Source: an uncultured Clostridia bacterium (GTDB lineage: Bacteria > Bacillota > Clostridia > TANB77 > CAG-508). Taken from it: a stretch of DNA of 64,000 nt. Under the pieces are notes generated by a model, which was not told the DNA's origin, made no database searches, and worked only from the letters and a program-made list of their open reading frames with translations. The DNA lies in assembly GCA_934162365.1 (NCBI GenBank), contig CAKPIK010000002.1, forward strand, positions 1 through 64,000. Direction: 5' to 3'. Shown here one piece after another: positions 16,560 to 25,672 of the stretch. How positions within the stretch are numbered: the stretch's first letter is position 1; every line of letters begins with the position of its first letter. Made by a program: the position numbers and the translations under genes.

Positions 16560-17333
16560 ATAGAGTTAAAACTAAAAAATGTATTATCAAATAAAGGGTT
16601 AGTTATAATCCCTATGGCGATTTTAGGAGTTACAATGTTTGGTAATACAACATACGCTAGCAATAGTGTAGAGGCTACGAAAGATAGAATTAAAGAAATT
16701 AAAATTGTTGAAGAAGTAAATATTGATAAATTAATAAGAAATAAAGAATCAAACACAGTTAAATATTACACAAGAGAAACAACTAAGACTACTACATCAA
16801 GAGGTGAGGTAGACAGAAAAGAAAATAAACAAGAAGAGCAAAAAACAAAAAAATACAAAGAAATTAAAGACGTAAAGATAAGCAAAAATATGGACTTAAC
16901 AGTAAGAACAGGATTATCAAAACAAGACTTTAAAAAAGTTATAAAAAACTTAAAACAAGATACATCAAAATTCTTTTACAACAATGCAGATACAATATAC
17001 GATTTATGTGAAAAATATCAAATAAATGAAATATTCTTCTGTGGACTTATATCAGCAGAATCTGGATGGAATATTGCTGGAAACCACAGAAAAACACATA
17101 ACTATATAAGTTTAATGTCAAATGGAAAATTAATTCATTATTCTTCAGTAGAACAAGGACTTGAAGTTGCAGCTAAGAAATTACACAGCAATTATTTAAC
17201 ACCAGGAGGAAGGTTCTACGGAGGTAAGACATTAGCGGGAGTTAAAAAGAAATTCTGTCCATCATCAACATGGGTAGACTTAGTATATGGTAGAATGAGT
17301 CAAATGATGACTGCAGTACACAAAGCAAAATAA
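16560..17333 (+). CDS. secreted lysozyme/glucosaminidase-like protein with non-canonical (ATA) start
   Basis: The first in-frame ATG (16614) would give a signal peptide without a positive N-region. Reading from ATA 16560, 7 bases after a strong AAGGAGG (16546-16552), gives (M)ELKLKNVLSNKGLVIIPMA... and a normal signal peptide ending near TTYAS. ATT 16557 is the alternative. The mature part has a Lys/Thr/Glu linker and a C-terminal domain (ISAESGWNIAGNHRKTHNYI...YGGKTLAGVKKKFCPSSTW) whose layout resembles the glucosaminidase-type domain of the 34496 protein. It probably cleaves peptidoglycan outside the cell. A terminator follows. Confidence 0.65.
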   Translation: MELKLKNVLSNKGLVIIPMAILGVTMFGNTTYASNSVEATKDRIKEIKIVEEVNIDKLIRNKESNTVKYYTRETTKTTTSRGEVDRKENKQEEQKTKKYKEIKDVKISKNMDLTVRTGLSKQDFKKVIKNLKQDTSKFFYNNADTIYDLCEKYQINEIFFCGLISAESGWNIAGNHRKTHNYISLMSNGKLIHYSSVEQGLEVAAKKLHSNYLTPGGRFYGGKTLAGVKKKFCPSSTWVDLVYGRMSQMMTAVHKAK

Positions 17334-17363
17334 AATATGGCTTTCAAGCCAATAGAGCAAACC

Positions 17364-17398
17364 AAAGCAAGAGTGTGAACTCTTGCTTTATTTTTTTT
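17364..17398 (+). terminator. terminator of the 16560 gene
   Basis: Perfect 11-bp stem AAAGCAAGAGT/ACTCTTGCTTT, GTGA loop and a T-run. Confidence 0.88.
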
Positions 17399-17432
17399 AT
17401 CTATTATATTATAATTATAATATAATAGATAA
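17397..17432 (+). promoter_or_regulatory. 36-bp perfect AT-only palindrome before lysR gene 1
   Basis: The half site TTATCTATTATATTATAA is followed directly by its exact reverse complement, ending 21 bases before the ATG at 17454. It contains TATAAT-like hexamers on both strands. It may be an operator for autoregulation, a cruciform or a promoter region. Confidence 0.5.
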
Positions 17433-17453
17433 TTAAAAGATTAGGTGAAAAAT

Positions 17454-18348
17454 ATGAATATAGATATAGAATTTTATAAAGTATTTTGTATTGTAGCAGA
17501 AAATGAAAGTTTTTCTAGAGCAGCGGAAAAATTATATATATCACAGCCGGCAATTACACAAACTATAAAAAAATTAGAAGAACAGCTAGGAGGAAAGCTG
17601 TTTTATAGAAATAATAATGGGGTGTCTTTAACAGAAGAAGGAAAGCATCTTTACGAATATATAAAAGATAGTGTAGAGATAATAGATAATGCTACATTAA
17701 AGTTTAATCAATATAAGAATTTAACTGAAGGAATAATAAGGATAAAAACACGGAAGCAATAACGCAGAAAGAATTTTATATAAACCATTAATAGAATTTG
17801 GAAAAGACTATCCTAATATAAAAGTTCAAATATCAGCAGGGAGTCCAGAAGATTCTTTAAAGAAATTAACAATTGGAAAAACAGATTTAGTAATATTGGA
17901 TATAGAACACTATACTAAATATAAAAATGTAATTTTTAAGGAAATAATAAATAATGAATATATATTTGTTGTTTCGAAGAAATATATTGAAAATAATAAT
18001 CTTGATATTAAAGAAATACAAGATTTAAATAATTATTCGTTAATATTGCCTAGAAAAGATACCAGTGCTAATAAAGTGCTTAATAAGTTTTTAGGTGATA
18101 TACAATTAAATTCTCATTATGAAATGACAGCGGAAAAAATGAGAAAAGACTTTGCCAAAGAAGGCTTAGGAATAGCGTATGTAATGAAAAAATTAGTAGA
18201 AGATGAGATAAAAAATGGTGAATTAATAGAAGTTAAAATAGATGAAAATAACAGTGAATCCAAAGTAGGAATAGCTATATTAAAAGACGAAATATCTAGT
18301 TTTGCAACAAAAAAATTAGTTGAATATATTGTTAAATTAAATAGTTGA
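17454..18348 (+). CDS. LysR-family transcriptional regulator, split by a +1 frameshift near 17751
   Basis: The N-terminal winged helix-turn-helix is intact (MNIDIEFYKVFCIVAENESF...AAEKLYISQPAITQTIKKLE). Frame 1 ends ...EGIIRIKTRKQ with a stop at 17760-17762. Skipping the C at 17751 (ACA CGG A read as ACA GGA) gives EGIIRIKTGSNNAERILYKP and continues in frame to 18348 through the periplasmic-binding-protein-like effector domain (DYPNIKVQISAGSPEDSL; GKTDLVILDIE). The joined protein of about 297 residues has the normal LysR length. Start ATG 17454 has AGGTG upstream. It is a paralogue of the next gene. It is either a recoded gene, a fresh pseudogene or a sequence error. Confidence 0.8.
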
Positions 18349-18363
18349 TAAATTTAAATTATA

Positions 18364-18399
18364 AAAAACTCTAGTTCAGTTAGTAACTAGAGTTTTTTG
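18364..18399 (+). terminator. terminator of lysR gene 1
   Basis: 11-bp stem AAACTCTAGTT/AACTAGAGTTT followed by TTTT. Confidence 0.85.
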
Positions 18400-18460
18400 T
18401 AATATCTATAACTAAAACTTATATCAATTATTAAATATTAATATTTTACATTATAGCAAC

Positions 18461-18476
18461 TTTATGTTAACATAAA
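18461..18476 (+). promoter_or_regulatory. 16-bp perfect palindrome, candidate LysR operator
   Basis: TTTATGTTAACATAAA in the 250-base gap before lysR gene 2. LysR proteins bind interrupted palindromes near their own genes. The link is inferred from position only. Nothing else is recognised in 18400-18600. Confidence 0.35.
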
Positions 18477-18601
18477 ACAAGAAAGACCTTTCCTCACATA
18501 AGAAAAAATTATGTAATACATAAAAAAATACTATTATACTTTTAGAAAAAGCTATATTAAAATTAAAGAAAAGATATTTTTGTGGAAGTGTGAAAAAGGT
18601 A

Positions 18602-19492
18602 ATGGCGATAAACTTAGAATTATATAAATTTTTCTGCTTAATTGCGGAATATAATAGTTTTTCTGAAGCCTCTAAAAAATTATACATATCGCAACCAGCA
18701 ATTACTCAAAAAATACATGAGTTAGAAAAGGGACTTGATGAAAAGCTGTTTATTAGAACAGTAAGTGGTATAGAATTAACCAATGAAGGAAAAGCTTTAT
18801 ATGAAAAAATAAAAGAGCCAATAAATATACTAAGAAATATAGAAAATAAAAAGTTAAAACAAAATAAAAATAATCAAATAAATGTAGGGGTAGATAATAA
18901 GATTTTTGATATAAGTTTTCTTTATAAAATATTAATAAAATTTTATATTTTATATCCTGAAAAAAGAATAAATATAGAGAAAATAGAATTAGAAAAAGGT
19001 ATGGACTATATAGCAAATGAAAAACTAGACTTTTATTTATCAAGTAACATAAAAAGGTTAAGAAGGAAAAATATAAATACAGAAAACCAAATTGTTTTGC
19101 ATCCATGTTTTTATACAGGAGTAGAATTTTATAACCAAAATAAGAACATAGATTTATTAAAAAAAAATCAATATACATATATTATATCTAAAAATAATAC
19201 TGCTGAGCGAAAAATATTTGACAAATTAGTTAGAAAATATAAAATTAATTTAGAACAAAGCTATGAAGCAGAAAATGTAGAAATGCAATATTTATTGGTT
19301 AAAAGTAATATAGGTATTTCATTTGGATTTAGAGAAAATATTATAGATGAAATAAGAAACGGACAGATTAAAGAAATTAAAATTAATAGAGAAATATCAG
19401 AATATACTATTGATATTATAGGAAAGAGCAAATATAAAAATGACTTTAATAAAGAACAATTTTTAAAAAACATAAAAGAAAATATAATTTAG
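18602..19492 (+). CDS. LysR-family transcriptional regulator
   Basis: The helix-turn-helix (INLELYKFFCLIAEYNSFSEA...LYISQPAITQKIHELEKGLD) is close to that of the upstream lysR gene, so the two arose by duplication. The C-terminal effector-binding domain is more divergent (INVGVDNKIFDISFLYKIL) and lacks obvious similarity to a named subgroup. ATG 18602 is preferred because the product then aligns with the upstream paralogue. GTG 18590 is an in-frame alternative. It ends 6 bases before the 19499 gene, so it may control or be co-transcribed with that unknown operon. Confidence 0.82.
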   Translation: MAINLELYKFFCLIAEYNSFSEASKKLYISQPAITQKIHELEKGLDEKLFIRTVSGIELTNEGKALYEKIKEPINILRNIENKKLKQNKNNQINVGVDNKIFDISFLYKILIKFYILYPEKRINIEKIELEKGMDYIANEKLDFYLSSNIKRLRRKNINTENQIVLHPCFYTGVEFYNQNKNIDLLKKNQYTYIISKNNTAERKIFDKLVRKYKINLEQSYEAENVEMQYLLVKSNIGISFGFRENIIDEIRNGQIKEIKINREISEYTIDIIGKSKYKNDFNKEQFLKNIKENII

Positions 19493-19498
19493 GAGAAA

Positions 19499-20608
19499 AT
19501 GAAGATGGTAGAAAATGAAATGAAAATAGAAACCTTAGGTTCATGGTTAAAACTAGAAAGGACTAAACTAGATTTTATACAAAGAGATATAGAAGAATTT
19601 GGGTTAGATGAAAATTGTAAAATTTCAATTATAACTGCAGAAGAAATAGAAGGAAGTTTAGAAAATGAATTTCCAGATTATAATGTAGATATTACAGAAG
19701 TAAGTTCAAGTAAAAATAATATTGTAGTAATAGGTGGATATAGTACATCAGAAGAAAAGGATGTAAAACTATATTATTATGAAGATAGAGAAAGTTTAGT
19801 AAGACAATTACGAGAATATAATTATAAAGGAGAATTAAAAGGAATAAAAAGAGCTGCAATATTTGAAGATGGTAAATATTCAGAATTAGATGAAGGAAGT
19901 GTGAGTTATGCTTATGATGAAAATGGATTTAAAAAATATGCTAAAATAGATAACCCATTTGTAGGAGAACAATATTTTATTTATAACGAAGATGGAAAAG
20001 CAGAGTTTGAAATTACTGATGAATATGTTAGGCAATGGGTAACAGATGGAGATAAAGAATATATAATAACAGATGGCTATTTTAAACCGAATGATAATGG
20101 TGGATTTACTTATTTACCATCAAAGCCTGTAGAAGAGTTAAAAAATGAAGATATAAAAAGAGTAGTTTATGGAGATATTTCAGGAAAAGATTCAATAGTT
20201 GCAGATTTGACAGAAGAAAGAAAAGAGCAAATTATAAATGCAATAAGATTAAATTCTAAGTTAGAATGGATTACGCAAGAAGTAGAGCTAGACTATGTAG
20301 AAGAGGTTGAAGATGAAAAAATAGAACATCCAACTCCAGAAGAAGTTGTTGAAGAAAGTATTAGAGAAACCGTAGAAAATCTTAGAAAAAGTGGCAGACC
20401 ATATAGATTTGAACAATTTATAGAAGATTCTAAATTAGAACAACATATAGGAAGAACATACGGCGGAAATGAATTCTTAGAAAAATTATTGCAATATGCT
20501 AATAGAAAAATGGAGTTAAAAGAAAGAACTGACATAGCCAAAGATTTACTAAACGAATATGAACAACAGTCAAGTAAAGATGGACAAACACAAAGTGATG
20601 AAAATTAG
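19499..20608 (+). CDS. unknown acidic protein (369 aa), operon gene 1
   Basis: I do not recognise a family. The protein is cytoplasmic (no signal or membrane segment) and acidic, with an N-terminal mixed region, a Gly/Tyr-rich middle (FVGEQYFIYNEDGKAEFEIT; YIITDGYFKPNDNGGF) and a helical C-terminus (FEQFIEDSKLEQHIGRTYGG). It ends KDGQTQSDEN. The protein two genes downstream ends KNGQTQSDDE, a striking shared tail. It has the RBS TAGGAG, overlaps nothing and sits at the head of a three-gene run after the LysR gene. The start could be ATG 19499 or ATG 19505. Confidence 0.75.
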   Translation: MKMVENEMKIETLGSWLKLERTKLDFIQRDIEEFGLDENCKISIITAEEIEGSLENEFPDYNVDITEVSSSKNNIVVIGGYSTSEEKDVKLYYYEDRESLVRQLREYNYKGELKGIKRAAIFEDGKYSELDEGSVSYAYDENGFKKYAKIDNPFVGEQYFIYNEDGKAEFEITDEYVRQWVTDGDKEYIITDGYFKPNDNGGFTYLPSKPVEELKNEDIKRVVYGDISGKDSIVADLTEERKEQIINAIRLNSKLEWITQEVELDYVEEVEDEKIEHPTPEEVVEESIRETVENLRKSGRPYRFEQFIEDSKLEQHIGRTYGGNEFLEKLLQYANRKMELKERTDIAKDLLNEYEQQSSKDGQTQSDEN

Positions 20609-20623
20609 AAGGAGGTGATGGAG

Positions 20624-20998
20624 ATGGAGAACTTACCAATTATAAAAAAACAAAGCCTTATTGAAAAAATTAGAAATAATATAAAACGATTATTTGGAAT
20701 AAAGCAAGAAGAAATTAAACAACCAGAAATACAACCAATAAAAGAAACTATAAGAAAAACTAATTTTAAAGAAAAAATAAAATTTGAAGAAGATCTAGAA
20801 AAAAAGAAATTGCTAACAATACAAAGGAAGCTAGAAAAAGGCGGAATGACTTTAGAATTAGCAAATAAGATAACCAAAGATTTAACAAGTGAAGAAAAAC
20901 TTAAGTTATTAGAATTATATAAAACTCAAATAAACGACTTAGAAGAAAGTTTAAAAAATTATAAAAGAAAAATTTTAGAAATAAGGAAAAAAGTTTAA
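20624..20998 (+). CDS. unknown basic helical protein (124 aa), operon gene 2
   Basis: A lysine-rich, predicted helical and coiled-coil protein (MENLPIIKKQSLIEKIRNNI...KLLELYKTQINDLEESLKNY) with no recognised domain. The very strong RBS AAGGAGGTGA (20609-20618) sets the start at ATG 20624, and GTG 20615 or ATG 20618 would lie within the RBS. Its basic character between two acidic proteins suggests, as inference only, that the three interact. Confidence 0.7.
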   Translation: MENLPIIKKQSLIEKIRNNIKRLFGIKQEEIKQPEIQPIKETIRKTNFKEKIKFEEDLEKKKLLTIQRKLEKGGMTLELANKITKDLTSEEKLKLLELYKTQINDLEESLKNYKRKILEIRKKV

Positions 20999-21019
20999 TA
21001 GTTTTAGGAGGTTATTTAA

Positions 21020-21982
21020 TTGGAAGAAGAAATAAAAAGAGAAGATGTATTAGAAGCTGCAAGAAAAGGAACTGATGAATATTATGAAATGATAGATGAT
21101 AAAGAATTGATATTAGAAGCTATGCAAATAAATCCAAGAGCTGTACTATATGCAACAAATGAATTAATAGCTTGCGATAAACAATTAGCGTTAGAAGCTT
21201 TAGAATATGACATATATTGTTATGCTATGTTAAATGGTAATTTACAACAGGATGAAGATATTATAGAAACGATGTTTTGGTGTGCAACAAAAGAAATTGA
21301 TGATATATTAGGCAAAGAAGGTAAAGATAGAGAAGAAGCAGAAGATGTTTTTTGCAATAAAATGTACGATATAGTTAGTAAATTTAATAATGCAGTTGAA
21401 TATAAATCTGACTATGTATTACCCCTTGATAATAAAGAGCAGGCTATAATGTTAATGAAAGCAGGTGGAGATTTATATCCATGCTTAAGTGAAGAATTTA
21501 TAAATGATGAAGAAATTTTTTGGACTGCATATGAGTCTTGTAATTGTGATGATTGGGATTTGTTTGAATCAGCTGGTACAGGATTAACAAATAATAAACA
21601 ATTTATATTAAAACTTATAGAGACAACAGGAAACCCATTTTGGATTACAGATATAGAGGAATTAACAAGTGATACAGATGCTGTATATAAAGCTTTAGAA
21701 GTATCAGATGCAGATGCGATGTGGGATTGGATTGAAGAGATAGATGATAAATTTAAATATGACAGGAAATTTGTTATAAGAGCAGTAGCAAAAGATAAAG
21801 AGGCACTTGAATGGGCATGTGAAGAATTTCAAAAAGATGATACAATTTTAACAGAAGCAATGCTTTATGCAGCAAAGGAAAAAGAAAGATTAGAAGAAAA
21901 AGAAAAAAAAGCTAGAGAGTTATACTTTTCATACGAAGAACAAGTAGAGAAAAATGGTCAAACACAAAGTGATGATGAATAG
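21020..21982 (+). CDS. DUF4116-like repeat protein (320 aa), operon gene 3
   Basis: Start TTG 21020 follows GGAGG at 8-base spacing. The protein is acidic, with repeated units of the form (D)KELILEAMQINPRAVLYATN, KQLALEALEYDIYCYAMLNG and DRKFVIRAVAKDKEALEWAC. These resemble the DUF4116 helical repeat, whose function is unknown. The C-terminal tail KNGQTQSDDE mirrors the tail of the 19499 protein, and the underlying DNA also matches (CAAACACAAAGTGATGA). It ends the three-gene operon before a terminator. Confidence 0.7.
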   Translation: MEEEIKREDVLEAARKGTDEYYEMIDDKELILEAMQINPRAVLYATNELIACDKQLALEALEYDIYCYAMLNGNLQQDEDIIETMFWCATKEIDDILGKEGKDREEAEDVFCNKMYDIVSKFNNAVEYKSDYVLPLDNKEQAIMLMKAGGDLYPCLSEEFINDEEIFWTAYESCNCDDWDLFESAGTGLTNNKQFILKLIETTGNPFWITDIEELTSDTDAVYKALEVSDADAMWDWIEEIDDKFKYDRKFVIRAVAKDKEALEWACEEFQKDDTILTEAMLYAAKEKERLEEKEKKARELYFSYEEQVEKNGQTQSDDE

Positions 21983-21984
21983 AA

Positions 21985-22019
21985 AAGAGCGGATTGAATG
22001 ATAAATTCAGTCCGTTTTT
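21985..22019 (+). terminator. terminator of the unknown operon
   Basis: 10-bp stem CGGATTGAAT/ATTCAGTCCG (one G-T pair) followed by TTTTT. Confidence 0.82.
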
Positions 22020-22088
22020 ATATTAACCCTTTATTTTTCCATCAAAATAGTATATAATATTTTTGAAAATCAATTAGGGAGAATAGCG

Positions 22089-25000
22089 ATGGGAGATTTT
22101 GTACACTTACATATACATAGTGAATATAGCTTGCTTGATGGAGCAAATAGAATAAAAGATTTACCTAAAGTTGCAAAAGAGCTTGGAATGGATGCTATTG
22201 CAATTACGGACCATGGAGTTATGTATGGAGCAATAGAGTTCTATAAAGCTTGTAAAGAAGAGGGTATAAAGCCTATTATTGGTTGTGAAGTGTATGTTGC
22301 TCCACGTACTCGTTTTGATAAGGAAGCGGGAATTGATAATAAATATAATCATTTAATATTACTTGCAAAAGATAATAATGGATATAAAAATTTAAGTAAA
22401 ATGGTTTCAATAGGTTTTACAGAAGGATATTATTACAAACCAAGAATAGACTTAGAAACTTTGGAAAAATATCATGAAGGTTTAATTTGTTGTAGTGCAT
22501 GTTTAGCAGGAAGTGTACCACAAGCAATACTTTCAGGAGATATGCAAAAAGCAGAAGAAACAGCACTATGGTATAAAAATTTATTTGGCGAAGATTATTA
22601 CCTAGAAATTCAAACAAATACTTTGAAAGAACAAGCATTAGTTAATCAAAAAATGGTTGAACTATCTAGAAAACTAAATATACCATTAGTTGCCACAAAT
22701 GATGCACATTATACAAGAAAAGAAGATGCATATAATCACGAAGTACTTTTATGTATTCAAACAGGCAAAAAAATGTCTGATATAGATAGAATGAAATTTG
22801 AAACAGACGATTTTTATATAAAGAGTCCAGAAGAAGTAAAAGAATTCTTTCCAAATTTACCAGAAGCATTAGAAAACACTGTTAAAATTGCTGAAAAATG
22901 TAATGTTGAATTTGAATTTGGACATACAATACTTCCAAATTATGAGGTGCCAGCAGAGTTTCCAACACATTATGATTTCTTTAAGAAGTTGTGTGATGAT
23001 GGTATAAGAAAAAGATATGGAGAAGTGCCACCAAAAGAAATATTAGACAGAATGGAATATGAAATATCTGTAATTAAAAAAATGGGATATGTAGATTATT
23101 TCTTAATTGTTTGGGATTTTATAAACTGGGCAAAATCAAATGGTATACCAGTTGGACCAGGACGTGGATCTGGTGCAGGCTCTATTGTTGCATACGCTAT
23201 TGGAATTACAGATATAGATCCAATAAAATATAATTTACTTTTTGAGAGATTTTTAAATCCAGATAGAATAAGCATGCCAGACTTTGACGTTGATTTTTGT
23301 TATGAAAGAAGACAAGAAGTTATAGATTATGTTGCAAGAAAATATGGAAGAGATCATGTTTCTCAAATTATAACTTTTGGAACAATGTCTGCAAGAATGG
23401 TTATCCGTGATGTTGGAAGGGCTCTAGATTTTCCATATGCAGAAACAGACAAGCTTGCAAAAATGGTTCCTTTTGCAGTTCATATGACAATAGCCAAAGC
23501 AATGGAACAAAATAGAGAATTAAGAGAATTATATGAAAATAATGAAGAAATACACAAATTGTTAGATATAGCTATGGGATTAGAAGGAATGCCAAGACAG
23601 GCATCAACCCATGCGTGTGGTGTTGTTATAACAAAAGACCCAGTAGATACCTATGTACCCTTATATGTAAATGATGGAGCTATATCAACACAATATACAA
23701 TGACAATTCTAGAACAACTAGGATTGTTAAAAATGGACTTCTTAGGGCTAAGAACTCTTACAGTTATTCAAGATGCAATAAATTTAGTAAAGAAAAATAG
23801 AGGAATAGACGTAGAATTTGATAAAGATATGAGCGATCCAAAGGTATTTAAGCTTTGGGGAGAAGGAAAAACAATTGGTATATTCCAATTCGAAAGTGCT
23901 GGTATGACTAACTTCATGAAAGAATTAAAACCAGATAGTCTAGAAGATATTATAGCTGGTGTTTCTTTGTATCGTCCAGGGCCTATGGATCAAATACCAA
24001 GATATATACAAAATAAGCTAGATCCAGAACATGCAGTATATACACATCCATCCCTAGAACCAATACTTAAAGTAACATATGGTTGTATGGTTTATCAAGA
24101 GCAAGTTATGCAAATAGTTAGAGATTTAGCTGGTTATTCATTAGGAAGAGCAGATTTAGTTCGTCGTGCTATGGGAAAGAAAAAACTAGATATAATGGCT
24201 AAAGAAAGAGAAATATTTATACATGGTCAAGTAGACGAGAATGGCAATGTTGTAGTTCCTGGCTGTGTAAGAAATGGAATAGATGAAGTATCTGCAAATA
24301 AAATATTTGATGAAATGGCAGAGTTTGCAAAATATGCTTTCAACAAATCTCATGCAGCTGCATATGCTGTTGTATCATATAGAACAGCATATTTAAAAGC
24401 ATATTATCCAGAAGAGTTTATGGCTGCAACACTTAATAGTTATTTAGGAAATTTGGATAAAATTCCATTATATGTAGACGAATGTAGACGAATGAATATT
24501 GAAATTCTAAAGCCAGATATAAATAGAAGCTTAACTAAATTTACTGTTGATGGTGGAAAAATTAGATTTGGTCTAGGAAGCATAAAAAATGTTGGAATAG
24601 CGGTAGTAGACAGTATAGTGGCAGAACGTGAAAAAAATGGACCATATTTAAGTTTTACGGATTTTTGTGAAAGAATACAAGAGGAATCTGTAAACAGAAA
24701 ATGTATTGAAAGTTTAATAAAAGCCGGAGCATTTGACGAATTTGGGCAAACAAGGAGAACTCTTTTAGAATCTTTTGAAAGAATAATTGATACGATACAA
24801 AATTCAGCAAAAAAGAATTTAAAGGGACAAGTGAGCATGTTCGATTTAGACAGTATGGAAGAAAACGATAAAGAAGATTTAAAATATAATTTTTCAGAAC
24901 AACCAGAATTTGAAGATAAAGAGCTACTTTCAATGGAAAAAGAGATGCTTGGAATATATATTTCAGGACATCCATTAGAAAAAATTAGAGAAAAAATAAT

Positions 25001-25586
25001 AAAGTCTACAAACATAGACACAATGAAAATGGCAGAAATAAAAGAAGAAGTAGATACAACAGGTGAAAGCACCAGATATAAAGATGGGCAATTTGTAAAA
25101 TATGCAGGAATAATATCAAGCATAAAGAAAAAATATACAAAAAGTAATAAGCTTATGGCATTTGTTACAATAGAAGACTTGTATGGAACAGCTGAAATAA
25201 TTGTGTTTGAAAATGCATATCAAAAAGCAGCAAATTTATTAATTGTGGATAATGTAGTCTTAGTAGATGGACGCCTAAGCATAAGAGAAGATGAAGATGT
25301 AAAAATTGTTGCAAGAGAAATAAAAGAACTAAGCGATAATACAGAAGAAATAAACCAAGATACAACACGTAATAAAATATTACAAATTGATATCACAAAT
25401 CTAGATGAACATGAAAAAACAAAACTACGTGGTGCGCTTAAATTCTTTAATGGGGAAAGAAACAATACAAAAGTACAAGTAATAGATGGAGAAAAAGTAC
25501 TAGACTGCGGAGCAATATTATTAAATAAAGAAATATTAGAAGAATTTAAAGATTTAATGGGACAAGAAAGAGTGAACTGCTGCTAA
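22089..25586 (+). CDS. dnaE: DNA polymerase III alpha subunit, DnaE type
   Basis: This 1165-aa replicative polymerase catalyses DNA chain elongation. In order it has an N-terminal PHP domain (HLHIHSEYSLLDGANRI; AITDHGVMYG), the palm (GPGRGSGAGSIVAYAIGITD; PDFDVDF at about 397-403 with catalytic aspartates), fingers, a helix-hairpin-helix region and an OB fold near residue 1010 (GIISSIKKKYTKSNKLMAFV). It lacks the proofreading exonuclease insert of PolC. In most Clostridia DnaE works beside PolC, which is not in this window. The weak RBS AGGGAG precedes the ATG. Confidence 0.96.
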   Translation: MGDFVHLHIHSEYSLLDGANRIKDLPKVAKELGMDAIAITDHGVMYGAIEFYKACKEEGIKPIIGCEVYVAPRTRFDKEAGIDNKYNHLILLAKDNNGYKNLSKMVSIGFTEGYYYKPRIDLETLEKYHEGLICCSACLAGSVPQAILSGDMQKAEETALWYKNLFGEDYYLEIQTNTLKEQALVNQKMVELSRKLNIPLVATNDAHYTRKEDAYNHEVLLCIQTGKKMSDIDRMKFETDDFYIKSPEEVKEFFPNLPEALENTVKIAEKCNVEFEFGHTILPNYEVPAEFPTHYDFFKKLCDDGIRKRYGEVPPKEILDRMEYEISVIKKMGYVDYFLIVWDFINWAKSNGIPVGPGRGSGAGSIVAYAIGITDIDPIKYNLLFERFLNPDRISMPDFDVDFCYERRQEVIDYVARKYGRDHVSQIITFGTMSARMVIRDVGRALDFPYAETDKLAKMVPFAVHMTIAKAMEQNRELRELYENNEEIHKLLDIAMGLEGMPRQASTHACGVVITKDPVDTYVPLYVNDGAISTQYTMTILEQLGLLKMDFLGLRTLTVIQDAINLVKKNRGIDVEFDKDMSDPKVFKLWGEGKTIGIFQFESAGMTNFMKELKPDSLEDIIAGVSLYRPGPMDQIPRYIQNKLDPEHAVYTHPSLEPILKVTYGCMVYQEQVMQIVRDLAGYSLGRADLVRRAMGKKKLDIMAKEREIFIHGQVDENGNVVVPGCVRNGIDEVSANKIFDEMAEFAKYAFNKSHAAAYAVVSYRTAYLKAYYPEEFMAATLNSYLGNLDKIPLYVDECRRMNIEILKPDINRSLTKFTVDGGKIRFGLGSIKNVGIAVVDSIVAEREKNGPYLSFTDFCERIQEESVNRKCIESLIKAGAFDEFGQTRRTLLESFERIIDTIQNSAKKNLKGQVSMFDLDSMEENDKEDLKYNFSEQPEFEDKELLSMEKEMLGIYISGHPLEKIREKIIKSTNIDTMKMAEIKEEVDTTGESTRYKDGQFVKYAGIISSIKKKYTKSNKLMAFVTIEDLYGTAEIIVFENAYQKAANLLIVDNVVLVDGRLSIREDEDVKIVAREIKELSDNTEEINQDTTRNKILQIDITNLDEHEKTKLRGALKFFNGERNNTKVQVIDGEKVLDCGAILLNKEILEEFKDLMGQERVNCC

Positions 25587-25672
25587 CAAATTCTAAAAGT
25601 ACTTGCTTTTTCTGTAAATTTATGTTAATATTAATATAGTATTGTTTAAATTTTAAAAAGGAATTGATAAAA

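Noticed and set aside
24440..25123. 227-aa minus-strand frame inside dnaE
   Set aside because: It lies entirely within the conserved dnaE polymerase and OB coding region. No RBS or recognisable motif.
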